DNA from: Wuchereria bancrofti
Lineage: Eukaryota > Nematoda > Chromadorea > Rhabditida > Onchocercidae
DNA length: 64,000 nt
Reading direction: 5' to 3'
NCBI GenBank assembly: GCA_005281725.1
Contig: SSBO01000006.1
Span: 315,186-379,185, forward strand
Below the pieces are notes generated by a model, which saw nothing but the letters and a program-made list of their open reading frames with translations, was not told the origin of the DNA and made no database searches. This document shows positions 54,501-64,000 of this stretch, in pieces (the first letter of the stretch is position 1; each line of letters begins with the position of its first letter). A program made the position numbers and the translations under genes.

Positions 54501-56170
54501 CATCATTTCAAATAGTAAGCTAAAATTAAAACGACCAAAAAATAGTGAAATTAAAAAAAGAAAGAGAAAAAGATGTGAATGAAAAGAAAAAATAAATAAA
54601 ATAAGAAGAAAATCACAGAAAAAAATTTTTTTTATAAATTTTCAATTTTAACTTATAAAAAACAAAAATTTTTTTCGAAATTTGAAATTTTTTTCTAAAA
54701 CGAAAAGTAAAAATAAACGAAGGAAAGAATTAAAAAAAAAACGTATGCTTCGAAATTATTATAATATTTCATATTTAATGAAAACAAGAAGCCTTTTTTT
54801 TATTTTTGATAAAATATATTTGTTTTTTATTTTTTCTTTGCCTATCATATCATAACTTCAAAATGATAAAGTTGCGACATTAATTATGATATCAATCAAC
54901 AGATGATATGATCACTTGTCAACTAAATGTAGTTTGAATGATATTTCAATGATAAAAAAAAAGAGGGCGAGAGGAGAAAAAAATGAAATTAGTACTTTAA
55001 AAGTGGAAAGAATTAAAAGAAAACAGCAATGAATCATCTAATGCCTTTTTTTTTTAATTTTTTATTTTTCATTTTAATTCATAAAAATAATTGCATATAT
55101 TTATTCATTCGTCTCATCAATACATATATAATGGCTTCATATTTTCTACAAGTAATATTTTTCATTTCACAAAAGAATTTTATGCATTTAATATTTTCAT
55201 TTCATTAAATTATTACAAAATAAAATTCAAATTTTTATCAACTTATCAGCTTACCAACATTTGCAAAAATTTCGTTTCCTAATATATCAACATTGAAAAA
55301 TTTCCGCTTCCTAACTTATTATCACTGAATAAGTTTTAATTTGCAATCTTTTCATCACTGATAAATAATTCCTAGCTTTCAGCTTATCAAAAGCAATAAT
55401 TCTCAGTTCCTCACTTTATCATCACTGTTAAATATATCAAAAGCTTAATAGAAGAATATTATTATCATTTAGATATTTCTAGTGATAAGTTATCAATGAT
55501 TCCTTTCGTTGATTTTAGATAAAAATGCGATTATCAGTATATTCGTTCTACTATTAAATAGTTCAAATATGCATAATAATCTATAACAAACACAAATCTT
55601 TTTAACTGTATATAATAGCAATTAAAATTCATATATACTTATTGATGATAACATCCTTGTAGGGGAAAATTTATAAATAAAAGATTTAATTGATTAAAAT
55701 CAAATCGATTAGTAAATATTAATAATTTCTGAAAAATTAAAAATTTTATTAAGTAAATCTAAGTATGCTTCATAAAATAACGAAAACAAGAATTGCTAAT
55801 AAATGATTATTCAATTGATTTTAATGATAAAAATGGATAACTTTCATTTTGCAAATTTGTGAACTGAAATTTAAATTAAGACAAAATATTTAAAAATAAA
55901 TTTCAATTTAGTCAACTAATATTTTGTTATCACTTCCGTTTCACATAAAGTATCGATTTCAAATAAATCATTTATTGCATAAGAAATAATTATCACATTT
56001 ACATCTTCCAAATAAAAAATTATTATTTAAGAAATTTCGCTGAGAAATAATTATCCCATCTTTATAACAAAATATAAAACTACTTTTACAATAGTATTAC
56101 TGTTATTTATTATTATTATTATTACTATTATCACTATTATTATTATTATTATTACTATTACTATTATTAC

Positions 56171-56203
<33 letters not shown>

Positions 56204-56454
56204 TACTACTACTACTACTACTATTATTTCTATTAATTATTACCCCTATTATTATTATTATTAATTATTACCCTATTATTATTATTATTATTACTATTAT
56301 TTATTGTTACTATTATCATTACTAATAATTATTATATGAAATTTAGGAAAAAAAGGGAAAATAAGGTAACCTTCCGGAATGGATCAACTTTTTGAAGAAG
56401 TTTAGCAAGTGTTGTCGCATCGATATCAGTTACCATTATTGATAAAATTGTCAT
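40155..56454 (-). CDS. vhp-1: MAP-kinase phosphatase, DUSP8/DUSP16/VHP-1 type
   Basis: This dual-specificity phosphatase family inactivates JNK- and p38-type kinases (VHP-1 in C. elegans). Exons: 56454-56371, 52763-52653, 50119-49849, 43198-42984, 42891-42741, 42630-42489, 42050-41822, 41445-41197 and 40937-40155, all in phase, about 744 aa. The N-terminal rhodanese/CH2 domain ([17 protein letters not shown]) carries a basic kinase-docking motif (SKMMRRRI). The catalytic domain starts at [16 protein letters not shown], with general acid Asp about 260 (IPVSDTYQ) and P-loop HCLAGISRS (Cys about 297). [20 protein letters not shown] closes the domain. A Ser/Asn-rich tail with a ten-Gln run (near 40311-40341) follows. 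Introns of 6.6, 3.6 and 2.5 kb are unusually long beside the other genes here. The exact first Met (56454 or 56436) is uncertain. Confidence 0.93.
40311..40341 (-). repeat. CAA/CAG repeat coding a ten-glutamine run in VHP-1
   Basis: An in-frame CAA/CAG tract in the last vhp-1 exon. It follows RRRRILEHH and precedes DHSQF. Lengths of such tracts often vary between strains. Confidence 0.9.
42140..42365. repeat. Three diverged copies of a ~95-bp intronic repeat
   Basis: CCGTATA followed some 10-15 bp later by ACATAACCAT or ACAACCAT recurs at about 42147, 42243 and 42336; the last two also share TAAATCCA. All lie in the vhp-1 intron between exons 42630-42489 and 42050-41822. The stretch is GC-richer than nearby introns. 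Confidence 0.6.
42689..42754. repeat. Tandem duplication of an exon edge with its splice donor
   Basis: A 21-bp sequence (GATTTACCAAGAAATTTGAA plus A) occurs at 42689-42709 and, exactly repeated, at 42734-42754. The right copy spans the end of vhp-1 exon 42891-42741 and its donor (G|GTAAATC). The left copy is an identical decoy donor 45 bp inside the intron. Confidence 0.9.
43888..44255 (+). repeat. 179-bp identical direct repeats flanking an N gap
   Basis: Positions 43888-44066 and 44077-44255 read identically base for base and are separated by ten N. Both end in a CTTT-rich tract. This is the usual result of two contigs that overlap but were scaffolded side by side, so the true sequence probably has one copy. 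The region is intronic (vhp-1). Confidence 0.9.
44067..44076. other. Assembly gap of ten N
   Basis: Ten undetermined bases inside the longest vhp-1 intron. The length is almost certainly arbitrary, given the identical flanks. Confidence 0.98.
44282..44342 (-). other. Candidate alternative first coding exon of vhp-1
   Basis: On the minus strand an ATG at 44342 opens [20 protein letters not shown] and ends at a strong donor (TCTT|GTAAGTATT). The exon ends in phase 1, exactly what the next vhp-1 exon at 43198 accepts. A pyrimidine-rich acceptor (TTTTTGCTAG, 44356-44365) lies 13 nt upstream of the ATG, as expected for spliced-leader addition. As an ordinary internal exon from 44355 it would break the frame. 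The product would lack most of the rhodanese/docking half but keep the phosphatase. This is inference without transcript evidence. Confidence 0.35.
44356..44365 (-). promoter_or_regulatory. Candidate SL acceptor for the short vhp-1 form
   Basis: TTTTTGCTAG preceded by further pyrimidines on the minus strand, 13 nt before the ATG at 44342. Confidence 0.3.
44401..44433 (+). repeat. (GAAT)n/(AAAT)n microsatellite
   Basis: Tetranucleotide run in the long vhp-1 intron, next to the candidate alternative exon. Confidence 0.8.
45488..45536 (+). repeat. (CT)n microsatellite
   Basis: Near-perfect CT run continuing into CT-rich DNA to about 45560; intronic in vhp-1. Confidence 0.9.
46172..46312 (+). 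repeat. (GGAT/GGAC)n then (GTT/GTC)n microsatellites
   Basis: 46172-46232 is a GGAT run with GGAC variants. 46256-46312 is a GTT/GTC run. They give meaningless low-complexity translations in several frames. Intronic in vhp-1. Confidence 0.85.
46545..46685 (+). repeat. (AAAT)n with AAGT/ACAA variants
   Basis: Imperfect AAAT/CAAT tetranucleotide tract of about 140 bp in the long vhp-1 intron. Confidence 0.85.
46690..47075 (+). repeat. Diverged tandem duplication ending in CATACA repeats
   Basis: Copy A (about 46690-46850) and copy B (about 46850-47075) share in order: TGATATGATTTAAA, CGAAATATCC plus an A run, CACTATAAAATCA, CAACAACAAC, CTACATCTGTA, then a CATACA-type tract. They differ by substitutions and repeat length. 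Confidence 0.8.
47091..47162. repeat. Perfect 29-bp inverted repeat (hairpin)
   Basis: The left arm 47091-47119 begins AGGTGCTGACTCATC. The right arm 47134-47162 is its exact reverse complement, with a 14-bp loop. It is GC-richer than its surroundings and lies in the vhp-1 intron, so it would fold in that pre-mRNA. Confidence 0.95.
47875..48350 (+). repeat. Minisatellite with 51- and 78-bp spacing
   Basis: The landmark AAACTTTATTTCACG starts at about 47933, 48001, 48052, 48130, 48181, 48232 and 48310 (the last copy diverged). From 48001 the gaps run 51, 78, 51, 51, 78. The longer unit contains an extra part with CATTTCACGTTTACCTAACA. Intronic in vhp-1. Confidence 0.9.
48478..48556 (+). repeat. 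(CA)n / CATACA microsatellite
   Basis: CA run interrupted by TA and TG steps, in the vhp-1 intron. Confidence 0.85.
51875..52191 (+). repeat. (GAT)n trinucleotide tract, ~310 bp
   Basis: A long imperfect GAT/AAT/GGT run inside the 2.5-kb vhp-1 intron between exons 52763-52653 and 50119-49849. Both strands give spurious ORFs of Met/Ile, His/Tyr or Ser. Confidence 0.9.
53862..53907. repeat. Perfect 21-bp inverted repeat, 4-bp loop
   Basis: Arms 53862-53882 and 53887-53907 are exact reverse complements around CAGT. The arms are AT-only apart from one C/G pair near the loop. It lies in the 3.6-kb vhp-1 intron. Confidence 0.9.
56098..56330 (+). repeat. (ATT)n/(ACT)n microsatellite
   Basis: A long ATT run with ACT and CCT variants, ending about 40 bp before the first vhp-1 coding exon on that side. 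Confidence 0.9.
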
Positions 56455-57784
56455 AATTTGATGCAATAGCAATAATAGTAATAGTATAATTAATAACGCT
56501 TACAAAGTATTATTAATATCTATCGCTGTAAATAATTTTCATATGTAATAATAATAATTTAATAAATCAAAAAAAAAAAAATTCTTTTTGTTTCTTTTTG
56601 ATTTTTTTTTAACATTCAAATATTACTGTTATCATCGATATTCAATTTATTCATTAAAATTTATGTATTTATGTAATGCATAAACAAACAATAATAATTT
56701 GTTAACAAAACGTAACATTCTTAATTTTAAAATAAATTTAGATGAAAATTTCATCAAAATAAAGTATTTTGCATAAGTTACAAAGATTTAACATAATTAT
56801 CAAACATATTTGAAATCAAAAAAAAAAAAAAAAAGCTAATGAATTAAGAAAGGATAAAACTAATGTATAACATATATGTGATATGTAATTAACATCGATT
56901 AATTTTTTACAATTTTAATACTTTTAACAAACAATTTTATTTCAATGATTAGCGAAAAAAAATTGAAAAAGAAGGAAAGAAAAAATATTTTCTCATAAAA
57001 TGTAAATTATTCTATAAGAAACAAAAAAGGAAATGGAAATATTTTTCCTAGAAGCTTAATAATATTAGATAACATAATAATGGCGAATAGTTTTTAAGGA
57101 ATAATATTGGATATAATCAAAGTTTCATAAAAATTTAATATAAATCTCACCTGAAAATTAATTTTGAATCAAAAAAAAAAAAAATTTAGAATTGCAATAT
57201 TCATTTTCGTTTATTATCGCAATAAATTTATAAGCAATAAAATTAAATAAAAGTTATGGGACTAAAGTTTGAAAAAATTAAAGTTATTTTTAAATTCCAA
57301 TAAATAATCAAAATTAGCAAATGAAATGATAAAATTAGCTAAATATCATTTCAACAATTAAAATCTTTTCAAGAAAAAGTAGAAGAATTAATAACGAATG
57401 AAAAAAAAAAAAAAAAACTGGAAATCTATAAAGCTTTTATTGTTAAATTATTTTTATTGATTCTATCATAAAATTTGTTTAACATTATTAAAATGAAATA
57501 ATTTAGCTATTCATACAATATTATGAAATCATTTTATTACGAAATTTTCCCGATATTACTAAAACTGTTTCAATTCAAACTATTTCATTTCATTTATGTA
57601 AATGTCATTATAATCAGACATATATGAAACTAACTGATTATCAATTACTTATCAGTGATAATTATTATATAATCGTTGCGTAAATGATAAAAAAAAAAAG
57701 CGAATGAATGGAAAGGATGCAATGGAATATTTCACAATGATTCGTCACATCCTTTTTACAAATTTTCTGACACAATTATAAATA

Positions 57785-57910
57785 TTCATGCGTATGTATG
57801 CATGTGTGCATGTTGTATATATGTGTATGTGTGTATGTGTGCGTGTTGTATACATGTGTATGTGTGTATGTATGCATGTAGTATAGATGTGTATGTGTAT
57901 GTATGTATGA
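57785..57910 (+). repeat. (GT)n / GTATGT microsatellite
   Basis: A TG-rich run in which about 44-bp blocks containing TGCATGTTGTATA-like text recur three times (near 57805, 57842 and 57874). Confidence 0.8.
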
Positions 57911-58319
57911 AATGCAGTTAAATTTTCAATCATTCGTTATTAATTTTATTTATTGAACTGATAATTTGAATTATTCTGTAAGATTGATTTGTTGATAGAA
58001 TGAAAATTTCACATACTATTACTGTCATTTAAATAATTAATGGAAATAAATAAAAATGTTATTTTACAGTTTTTTTGATAATTTATTAATTTCGTTTTTA
58101 GGAAAAGTAATCGTCATTGTAAAATATATCGCTTGTGATAATGATAGTGATAATGATAATGAAAATCATCAATGATAATAAATTTATTAATAAAGCATGG
58201 AATTATTATTTCATATATAAAAAAGAAAAGAAAACAAGAATGAATTATAGTTTTATGGAAATTTTGCATAAATCAAGTATGGATAAATGATAGTAATAAA
58301 AGAAGATAATGATTGAAGT

Positions 58320-58520
58320 ATGGCGATAATAATAGTAGTAATAATAATAGTAATGGTAATAGTAATAGTAATAATAATAGTAATAGTAGTAATAATAATA
58401 GTAATGGTAATAGTAATAGTAATAATAATAGTAATAGTAATAATAATAATAATAGTAATAGGTAATAGTAATAATGGTAATAATAGTAATAGTAATAATA
58501 GTAATAATGGTAATAATAGT
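58320..58520 (+). repeat. (AAT/AGT)n microsatellite
   Basis: Imperfect AATAGT and AATGGT repeats of about 200 bp, the source of poly-Tyr and poly-Ile/Val spurious ORFs. Confidence 0.9.
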
Positions 58521-59741
58521 TTTTTTGTTTTTGTTTTTCATTTTAAAAAATTTGTCGATTATAAGAAATGTAAAGGAGAAAGAGAGAGAGAGAGAGAGAG
58601 AAAAAAAAGGCGGAAAAGAGGAAAAGAAATGGATAATGTCAACAAATAATTCAATCATATCTTGGATGAGATATATTTGACAAATAAAATCAAAAATTTT
58701 TATAATTTCATTTAACTGACAGATTCATTCATCTGTGGACTTTATTGCCTTCAATTACAATGAATGATGAATAATTTGTATAACATTCAAATGAAGTAAT
58801 ATATTTATTGATCATCTCAAAAAGAGTTATCTCTTTTCAAAGTCTCTTCTTGTCATCATTCTGCTTACCCAATGAAAATTTTTATTTTGCTTATGTCATA
58901 TGAAAAAATTTTTTTGAAAAATAATAGCATGAATATTTTGATAAATAGAAATTTCAAAATAATAATAATATTATTATTACAAACAAAGTGTTGGTGAAAA
59001 TTTAATTGATTTGATCTGATCAAAAAAAAAAAAACACACACACACAAAAAACATATGAATAAACGATAAAAGTGATAAAATTATTTGTGCATTTATTTAG
59101 GAAAATATTTCGGATTAATTAAATGAATTATTGATTGAAAATATCATTGAATAATAATAAATAAGAAATAATAGTAATAAATGGATTGTAATTTTGTAAT
59201 GTATTAAATGAAAGAAACAAGTGTGATAATAGATGGATATTGATATGATAAGAATCTTATCACTTAATTCATCTAAATCAATAATAAAATGATAATAATA
59301 ATAATAATCTATTAGATATCACTTATGAAAAATTAAGCATTGTTTCCCTATTATTTATTCCTTTCATTGCTACCTGATTTCAAATATTTATGGAGGTGAT
59401 AAATGCAAACAAAAGCTTTCAATATTTAACTAACTTTCAAAATGATTTGATAAAAATTAAAAAAAAGAAAAACGGAAGAGACAATAAATTATAAAGCGAT
59501 TTTAATTTTAACTATTACTCTTAATTGTTTCATGAATTAAAAGAATTGATTTTTTTTTTTTGCTTAATTATTTTCTTCCGAATTTACAATAAGTATAATA
59601 TATTTAAAAATCAATAATTAGCACAAAATTAATTATACAAAAAATAAAATATATGTGATTAGTGTGATATAAATAATTTCGTAGAATTCAATAAATATTA
59701 GAAAACAATTTAAAATAATTAATATATTTAAAATTACATAT

Positions 59742-59832
59742 TTAAAATTTTTCATTGTTTAAAATTTTAAATAATATTTAAAATTTTTTATTGTTTAAAA
59801 TTTTAAATAATATTTAAAATTTTTCATTGTTC
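59742..59832 (+). repeat. Short tandem repeat, ~36-bp unit
   Basis: AAAATTTTTCATTGTTTAAA followed by TTTTAAATAATATTT recurs about two and a half times. Confidence 0.8.
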
Positions 59833-60939
59833 ATTTACAGAATTTTTTTTTTTGTAAACAAATTATTAATTTAGCTTTTACTGTTACTTTTAGGATAATA
59901 ATTTTAGAATATCGTTTAGAAAAAAATTCATAGTTTTGAATTTAAAGTATTAAATATTCCGTGAGATCTGCATTCTTTCATTTCGATATCATCATAATTA
60001 GATGAATTATCATTGCAATAAATTTTCCGGATTATAACCGAAATACCACAAAATACAAAAATAGTAACAACAGAAAAATGTAGAGAGAGAGAGAGAAAGA
60101 AAGAAGAAAATGATAATGATGTGCAGATAAACAGTAAAACCGGAAATGTATCAATTGTACTGAGAGAAAATCCGGTTAACTGTTAAATTTTGAGGAAATT
60201 AATTAAAGAACATTTACTCATCCAATCCATCATTTTTTGGAATAGATATCATTGATGAGTTACAATGATTAAATTTAGACAACAATTATATATCTAATCT
60301 TAATTAAATGATCAAATTTTATCGATGAAGAAGCAATTTCAGGAAATGATAAAATCAGGAAATGATCACATATATATATATATATGAATAATCAATTTGT
60401 ATTCTAATAATCATAAATTATTTCATGAATTAGTTACGGATCAGTAAAATTGATAAGTAATTGATAACGTTTTTACTTATTATAAGTGTTTGTTGCTTAT
60501 TCATTTATTCCTAATCAATTAATGAATTTTCACATCCTTTTCAAATAAAACAGTAAAAAGTATCATTTTGCTAGCAAAAAAATTTTCAATATTTCAAAAT
60601 ATTAATTTCAGAAAAAAAAAAAAATTTTTTTTTTCTTTTTTTAAATAAGGAAATGAAGAAATGTTTTGTTAATGACGTAAAATAAATAGACGTGACTTCA
60701 ATGATAGACGGAAATGACTTCACGTTAATATATATATATCGTTGATATGTATCAGATGATGATAACACAATTCATCTAATTTCATAATTTATTCATTTAT
60801 TTCACAATTATTAATTCGAATTTTTTCCTTCTTTTTTTTTTTTTCACCAATAAATGAAAAATTTTTTGAAATTTGTTTGCAAAATTTTCAATATTGATAT
60901 GAGGGAGAAGAGAGAAAAACAAAAATCTCCCTCTTGCAT

Positions 60940-61210
60940 AACTAATATTTCGAAATGATAACGATATATTCCTATTCAATATATGAAAGGGGAGAGAGAG
61001 AGAGAGAGAGAAAGAGAGGAAGGGTAAGAGAAAAAAAAACAGAGGGAGAAAGGAGGAGAGTAAATATTTTGAAATAATAACAATATATTCTTATTTAATG
61101 TACACAAAGAGAGGAGGAGAGAGAGAGGAAGGGTAAGAGAAAAAAAACAGAGGGAGAGAGTAAATATTTCGTAATAATAACAACAATATATTCTTATTTA
61201 ATATATGCAA

Positions 61211-61242
<32 letters not shown>

Positions 61243-61325
61243 AAGGTAAGAGAGAAAAAAACGGAAGGAAAGAGGAAGGACAGAGAGGGAGGAGAGAAAG
61301 ACAAAGAGAGAGAGAGAGAGACGAG
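60940..61325 (+). repeat. Three-copy purine-rich tandem repeat
   Basis: Each unit starts near TAAATATTTCGAAATAATAA, runs through ATATATTCTTATT, then a GA-rich tract with GGAAGGGTAAGAG and ACAGAGGGAG. Units begin at about 60945, 61059 and 61160, so they are about 100-115 bp and partly diverged. A plain GA run extends to 61321. Confidence 0.8.
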
Positions 61326-62582
61326 GTATATTTTCACATTTTTTCCTCTTCGTTGCCTTTTCTTTCTTGCATACTCTCTGCAAATTGACAATGCTTCTCA
61401 TTTAGCATTAGCCCGCGCATCCGGCATTTATACCATTTTATGATGATCTTTGCTCTTTCTAAACTGGTTACTCTTCCTGTAATGAAATTAAAAAATGAAG
61501 CTAACAGGATAACCGGATTGACTCCGTAAATGAAGTTAATTAATGGGATGATTCATTGAGAATAACACGATAAGCTGCTACTGAAGCATTTGAATAGATT
61601 GCAAATATTCCTGACTTATTTAGTTATTTTACTCATTTGATAAATCCGGAAATACTCAATAATACAATATTTCTTACATATATATAAAACTAAAATTGTT
61701 ATTTTGAATAGCAATTTTTGATGAATATCACCTTTAACTAAATAATTTTAGTTTTAATATTTAAACATATTCAAATTTACCGGAAACTATACTCTTATTC
61801 TATCATTTTATCGATTTCACTTGAATTATTGATTATAAAAAAAATATGAAGTAAGCTAATTAAATGACGAAAATATGTTTGAATTAATTTTGCATGAATG
61901 AGTCATTTATAAAAATTAATTAGCAATAAAAAAATTTTAACATGAATGCAATTTCAGTTTTGTTCCACGAGTTACATCATTTAATGTACGATAAAATTTG
62001 AATGATTTAAAACAATCATAATTACATTTTCCATGTAATTAATTATTATTATTTTTGTTTAAATATTTACCAGATTTCAATGATAGTAAATTTTATTCAA
62101 AAAAGAAATAACAGAAAAAAAATAATCATTTATGTTTAGTCGTGAAAAAAAAAACGTGTACTTTCACGTGTACTACACTTTTCTGGTAAAATATATGAAA
62201 AGAATTTCGAAATTTCGACATATTCCATCAAATGCCATATGTTCAAACAAACACGAAATGATTCCAAAAAATTATCGCATCGTATATTATTCTTAATGAA
62301 AACATATAACATCTAATTAGAAGGAATTTTATTTAATTATATTTTCCTGTCATTTCATATTTTTTTTTTTTGGCTTCATTTTCATGGCTCTTTTTGGCCC
62401 TCATTAATTCTTTCCTTTCTCTCTTAACCTAAGTGCAATTTTGAAATTATTTGTCATTTAAAGTCAATAATTTTTTTAAATCGATAATTTTGTAACGAGG
62501 ATATATTTCATTTGATTATCATTCTTGATTCTTTTTTATTTCTTCCTTCCTCTCGATTTGTTGGATTTCTTCGATTTGTCAA

Positions 62583-63073
62583 ATAATCGTTTATCGATTG
62601 ATAGTTTCACAGACATTTCTCGAATGATCGTTTATCGATTGATAGTTCCACAGACATTCCTCGAATGATCGTTTATCGATTGATAGTTTCACAGACAGTC
62701 CCCGAATGATCGTTTATCGATTGATAGTTTCACAGACACTCCTCGAATGATCGTTTATCGATTGATAGTTTCACAGATACTTCTCGAATGATCGTTTATC
62801 GATTGATAGTTTCACAGACACTCCTCGAATGATCGTTTATCGATTGATAGTTTCACAGATACCTCTTGAATGATCATTTATCGATTGATAGTTTCACAGA
62901 TACTTCTCGAATGACCGTTTATCGATTGATAGTTTCACAGACACTCCTCGAATGATCGTTTATCGATTGATAGTTTCACAGATACCTCTTGAATGATCAT
63001 TTATCGATTGATAGTTTCACAGATACTTTTGGATTTGTCGAATTATCATCTATTGACTGATAGTTTTGCAGTT
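62583..63073 (+). repeat. 41-bp minisatellite, about 11-12 copies
   Basis: The unit contains GATCGTTTATCGATTGATAG then TTTCACAGACACTCCTCGAAT. The spacing between successive GATCGTTTATC landmarks is 41 bp (for example 62626 to 62667). The first and last copies are degenerate (ATAATCG..., ATTATCATCTATTGACTG). There are no variable spacers. Intergenic. Confidence 0.93.
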
Positions 63074-63260
63074 AAACGTAGAGTTTATAATGGAATGAAA
63101 TGATCTGACATCAATTTTTCTCTTATTTATGATGAAAAATTAGAGCATTAAAAGCATATTTCCGCCACGAACACGTACTGCACGCAAAAGCATAATTGTC
63201 ACACTTCTACAAGTACTACTTGCAAATAATGATAATATCAAATTAAAACTGTTGTACTGT

Positions 63261-63309
63261 TTAATCATCATTTTCAAATGAATTTTACAACTCATTTGAA
63301 AATGATTAA
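63261..63309. repeat. Imperfect inverted repeat
   Basis: Left arm 63261-63281 (TTAATCATCATTTTCAAATG + A) pairs with right arm 63292-63309 (TCATTTGAAAATGATTAA) except for a 3-base bulge; the loop is 10 bp. Confidence 0.8.
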
Positions 63310-64000
63310 CGAAAGGATACGAATAGTACACATAATATAACATTTTTCTTTCTGCTATTTTACACTCCTAGTTTTGACGAAATTTTCACATCTGTTTTCA
63401 TCAATTATCTCAATTTATCATCATTGTCGTATTTGTTCCTCATCTATTATCATTTCTTTTTTTTTTTTTTTTGCATTTTTTACTATTTTTTTTTATTCCC
63501 ACTAACAATTTCCAGTTTAATATTACAACCTTTAACCATTAACCTGCTTCATGTCTTTTTTTTTTTCTTCATTATATGATTTAATTTATGCTTCTTTTTC
63601 TTTGTTTTTTTTTTAATTGTAAGAATGGGTGAGAAGGAATGGAATGAGAAGAAGAATAATCTCTTTCTTTTTTTTTTTTTTTTGTAACAATTTTTCAAAT
63701 AAAATGCTGAAATTTTTTGATGATAATTTAGTTTGGTGAATAAATTATGTAAAAATTGTGAATAAAATTCATTCATCTCGTAATTAGAGCAGAAAAGAAA
63801 GTGATTTGGGCCCAAAAAAAAGAAGAAAAAATGAAAAAAAACGAGGATAAACAAATTTTAACAATATGCTTCATTATGTTTAATATCATTTCACATCAAT
63901 TTTTATCAGTCATTTTTATTTTTCAAATTCTATTCAATCAACATTTTTACTATAATTAATGGGAAATGCATTTAACTATTTATGTATCATAAATTTATTT

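Larger units (their letters stand above)
56455..64000. other. Gene-poor AT-rich region upstream of vhp-1
   Basis: About 7.5 kb without a recognisable gene. It should include the vhp-1 promoter and any non-coding first exon, but I see no motif to name. It holds the micro- and minisatellites listed separately. ORFs such as those at 58245-58658 or 63549-63854 are repeat or poly-pyrimidine translations, not genes. Confidence 0.55.

Noticed and set aside
58245..58658. 137-aa ORF with a long tyrosine run
   Set aside because: It is a translation of the AAT/AGT microsatellite; the same applies to the ORFs over 51788-52214 and 46110-46463.
62583..63073. CRISPR-like array of direct repeats
   Set aside because: The 41-bp units abut each other without unique spacers, and the genome is clearly eukaryotic. 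It is a minisatellite.
1..64000. Transposon, retroviral or horizontally acquired genes
   Set aside because: I saw no transposase, reverse transcriptase, integrase or bacterial-type coding stretch in any frame.

Overview
The window is about 28-30% GC eukaryotic DNA. Its genes are split into many short exons by small GT-AG introns with TTTCAG-type acceptors, and long AT-rich, microsatellite-rich stretches lie between them. Candidate trans-splice acceptors sit just upstream of several start codons. Gene content, intron style and base composition all point to a nematode; a filarial or other spirurid (clade III) worm is the best guess, and the species cannot be told from this sequence. I rebuilt seven conserved protein-coding genes by hand, joining exons wherever donor, acceptor, reading phase and family similarity agreed.

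Layout: (1) 98-5231, minus: NOL6/Utp22 ribosome-biogenesis protein, cut by the left edge. (2) 6689-9692, minus: MFSD14/HIAT1-type major facilitator, 492 aa. (3) 13539-22820, plus: Nup160 nucleoporin, about 1398 aa. (4) 23941-28976, minus: translation factor eIF3b, about 742 aa, with one GC-AG intron. (5) 31363-33887, plus: ER chaperone DNAJB11, 356 aa. (6) 34555-38187, plus: USP22-type SAGA deubiquitinase, 547 aa. (7) 40155-56454, minus: MAP-kinase phosphatase of the DUSP8/DUSP16/VHP-1 type, about 744 aa, spread over 16 kb by three very long repeat-filled introns. From 56455 to the right edge I see no gene, only AT-rich DNA with micro- and minisatellites.

The genes are housekeeping genes acting in ribosome assembly, nuclear pores, translation, ER folding, chromatin and stress signalling. 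They do not form one pathway. Nup160 and eIF3b converge, as do USP22 and VHP-1; MFSD14/Nup160 and eIF3b/DNAJB11 diverge; DNAJB11 and USP22 are in tandem 667 bp apart.

There is no convincing new multi-gene system. The points most worth checking are a possible trans-spliced short VHP-1 isoform (exon 44282-44342), a perfect 29-bp inverted repeat in the same intron (47091-47162), the conserved-position GC-AG intron in eIF3b, a duplicated splice donor in vhp-1, several minisatellites, and an assembly gap (44067-44076) flanked by identical 179-bp sequences that is probably artificial.
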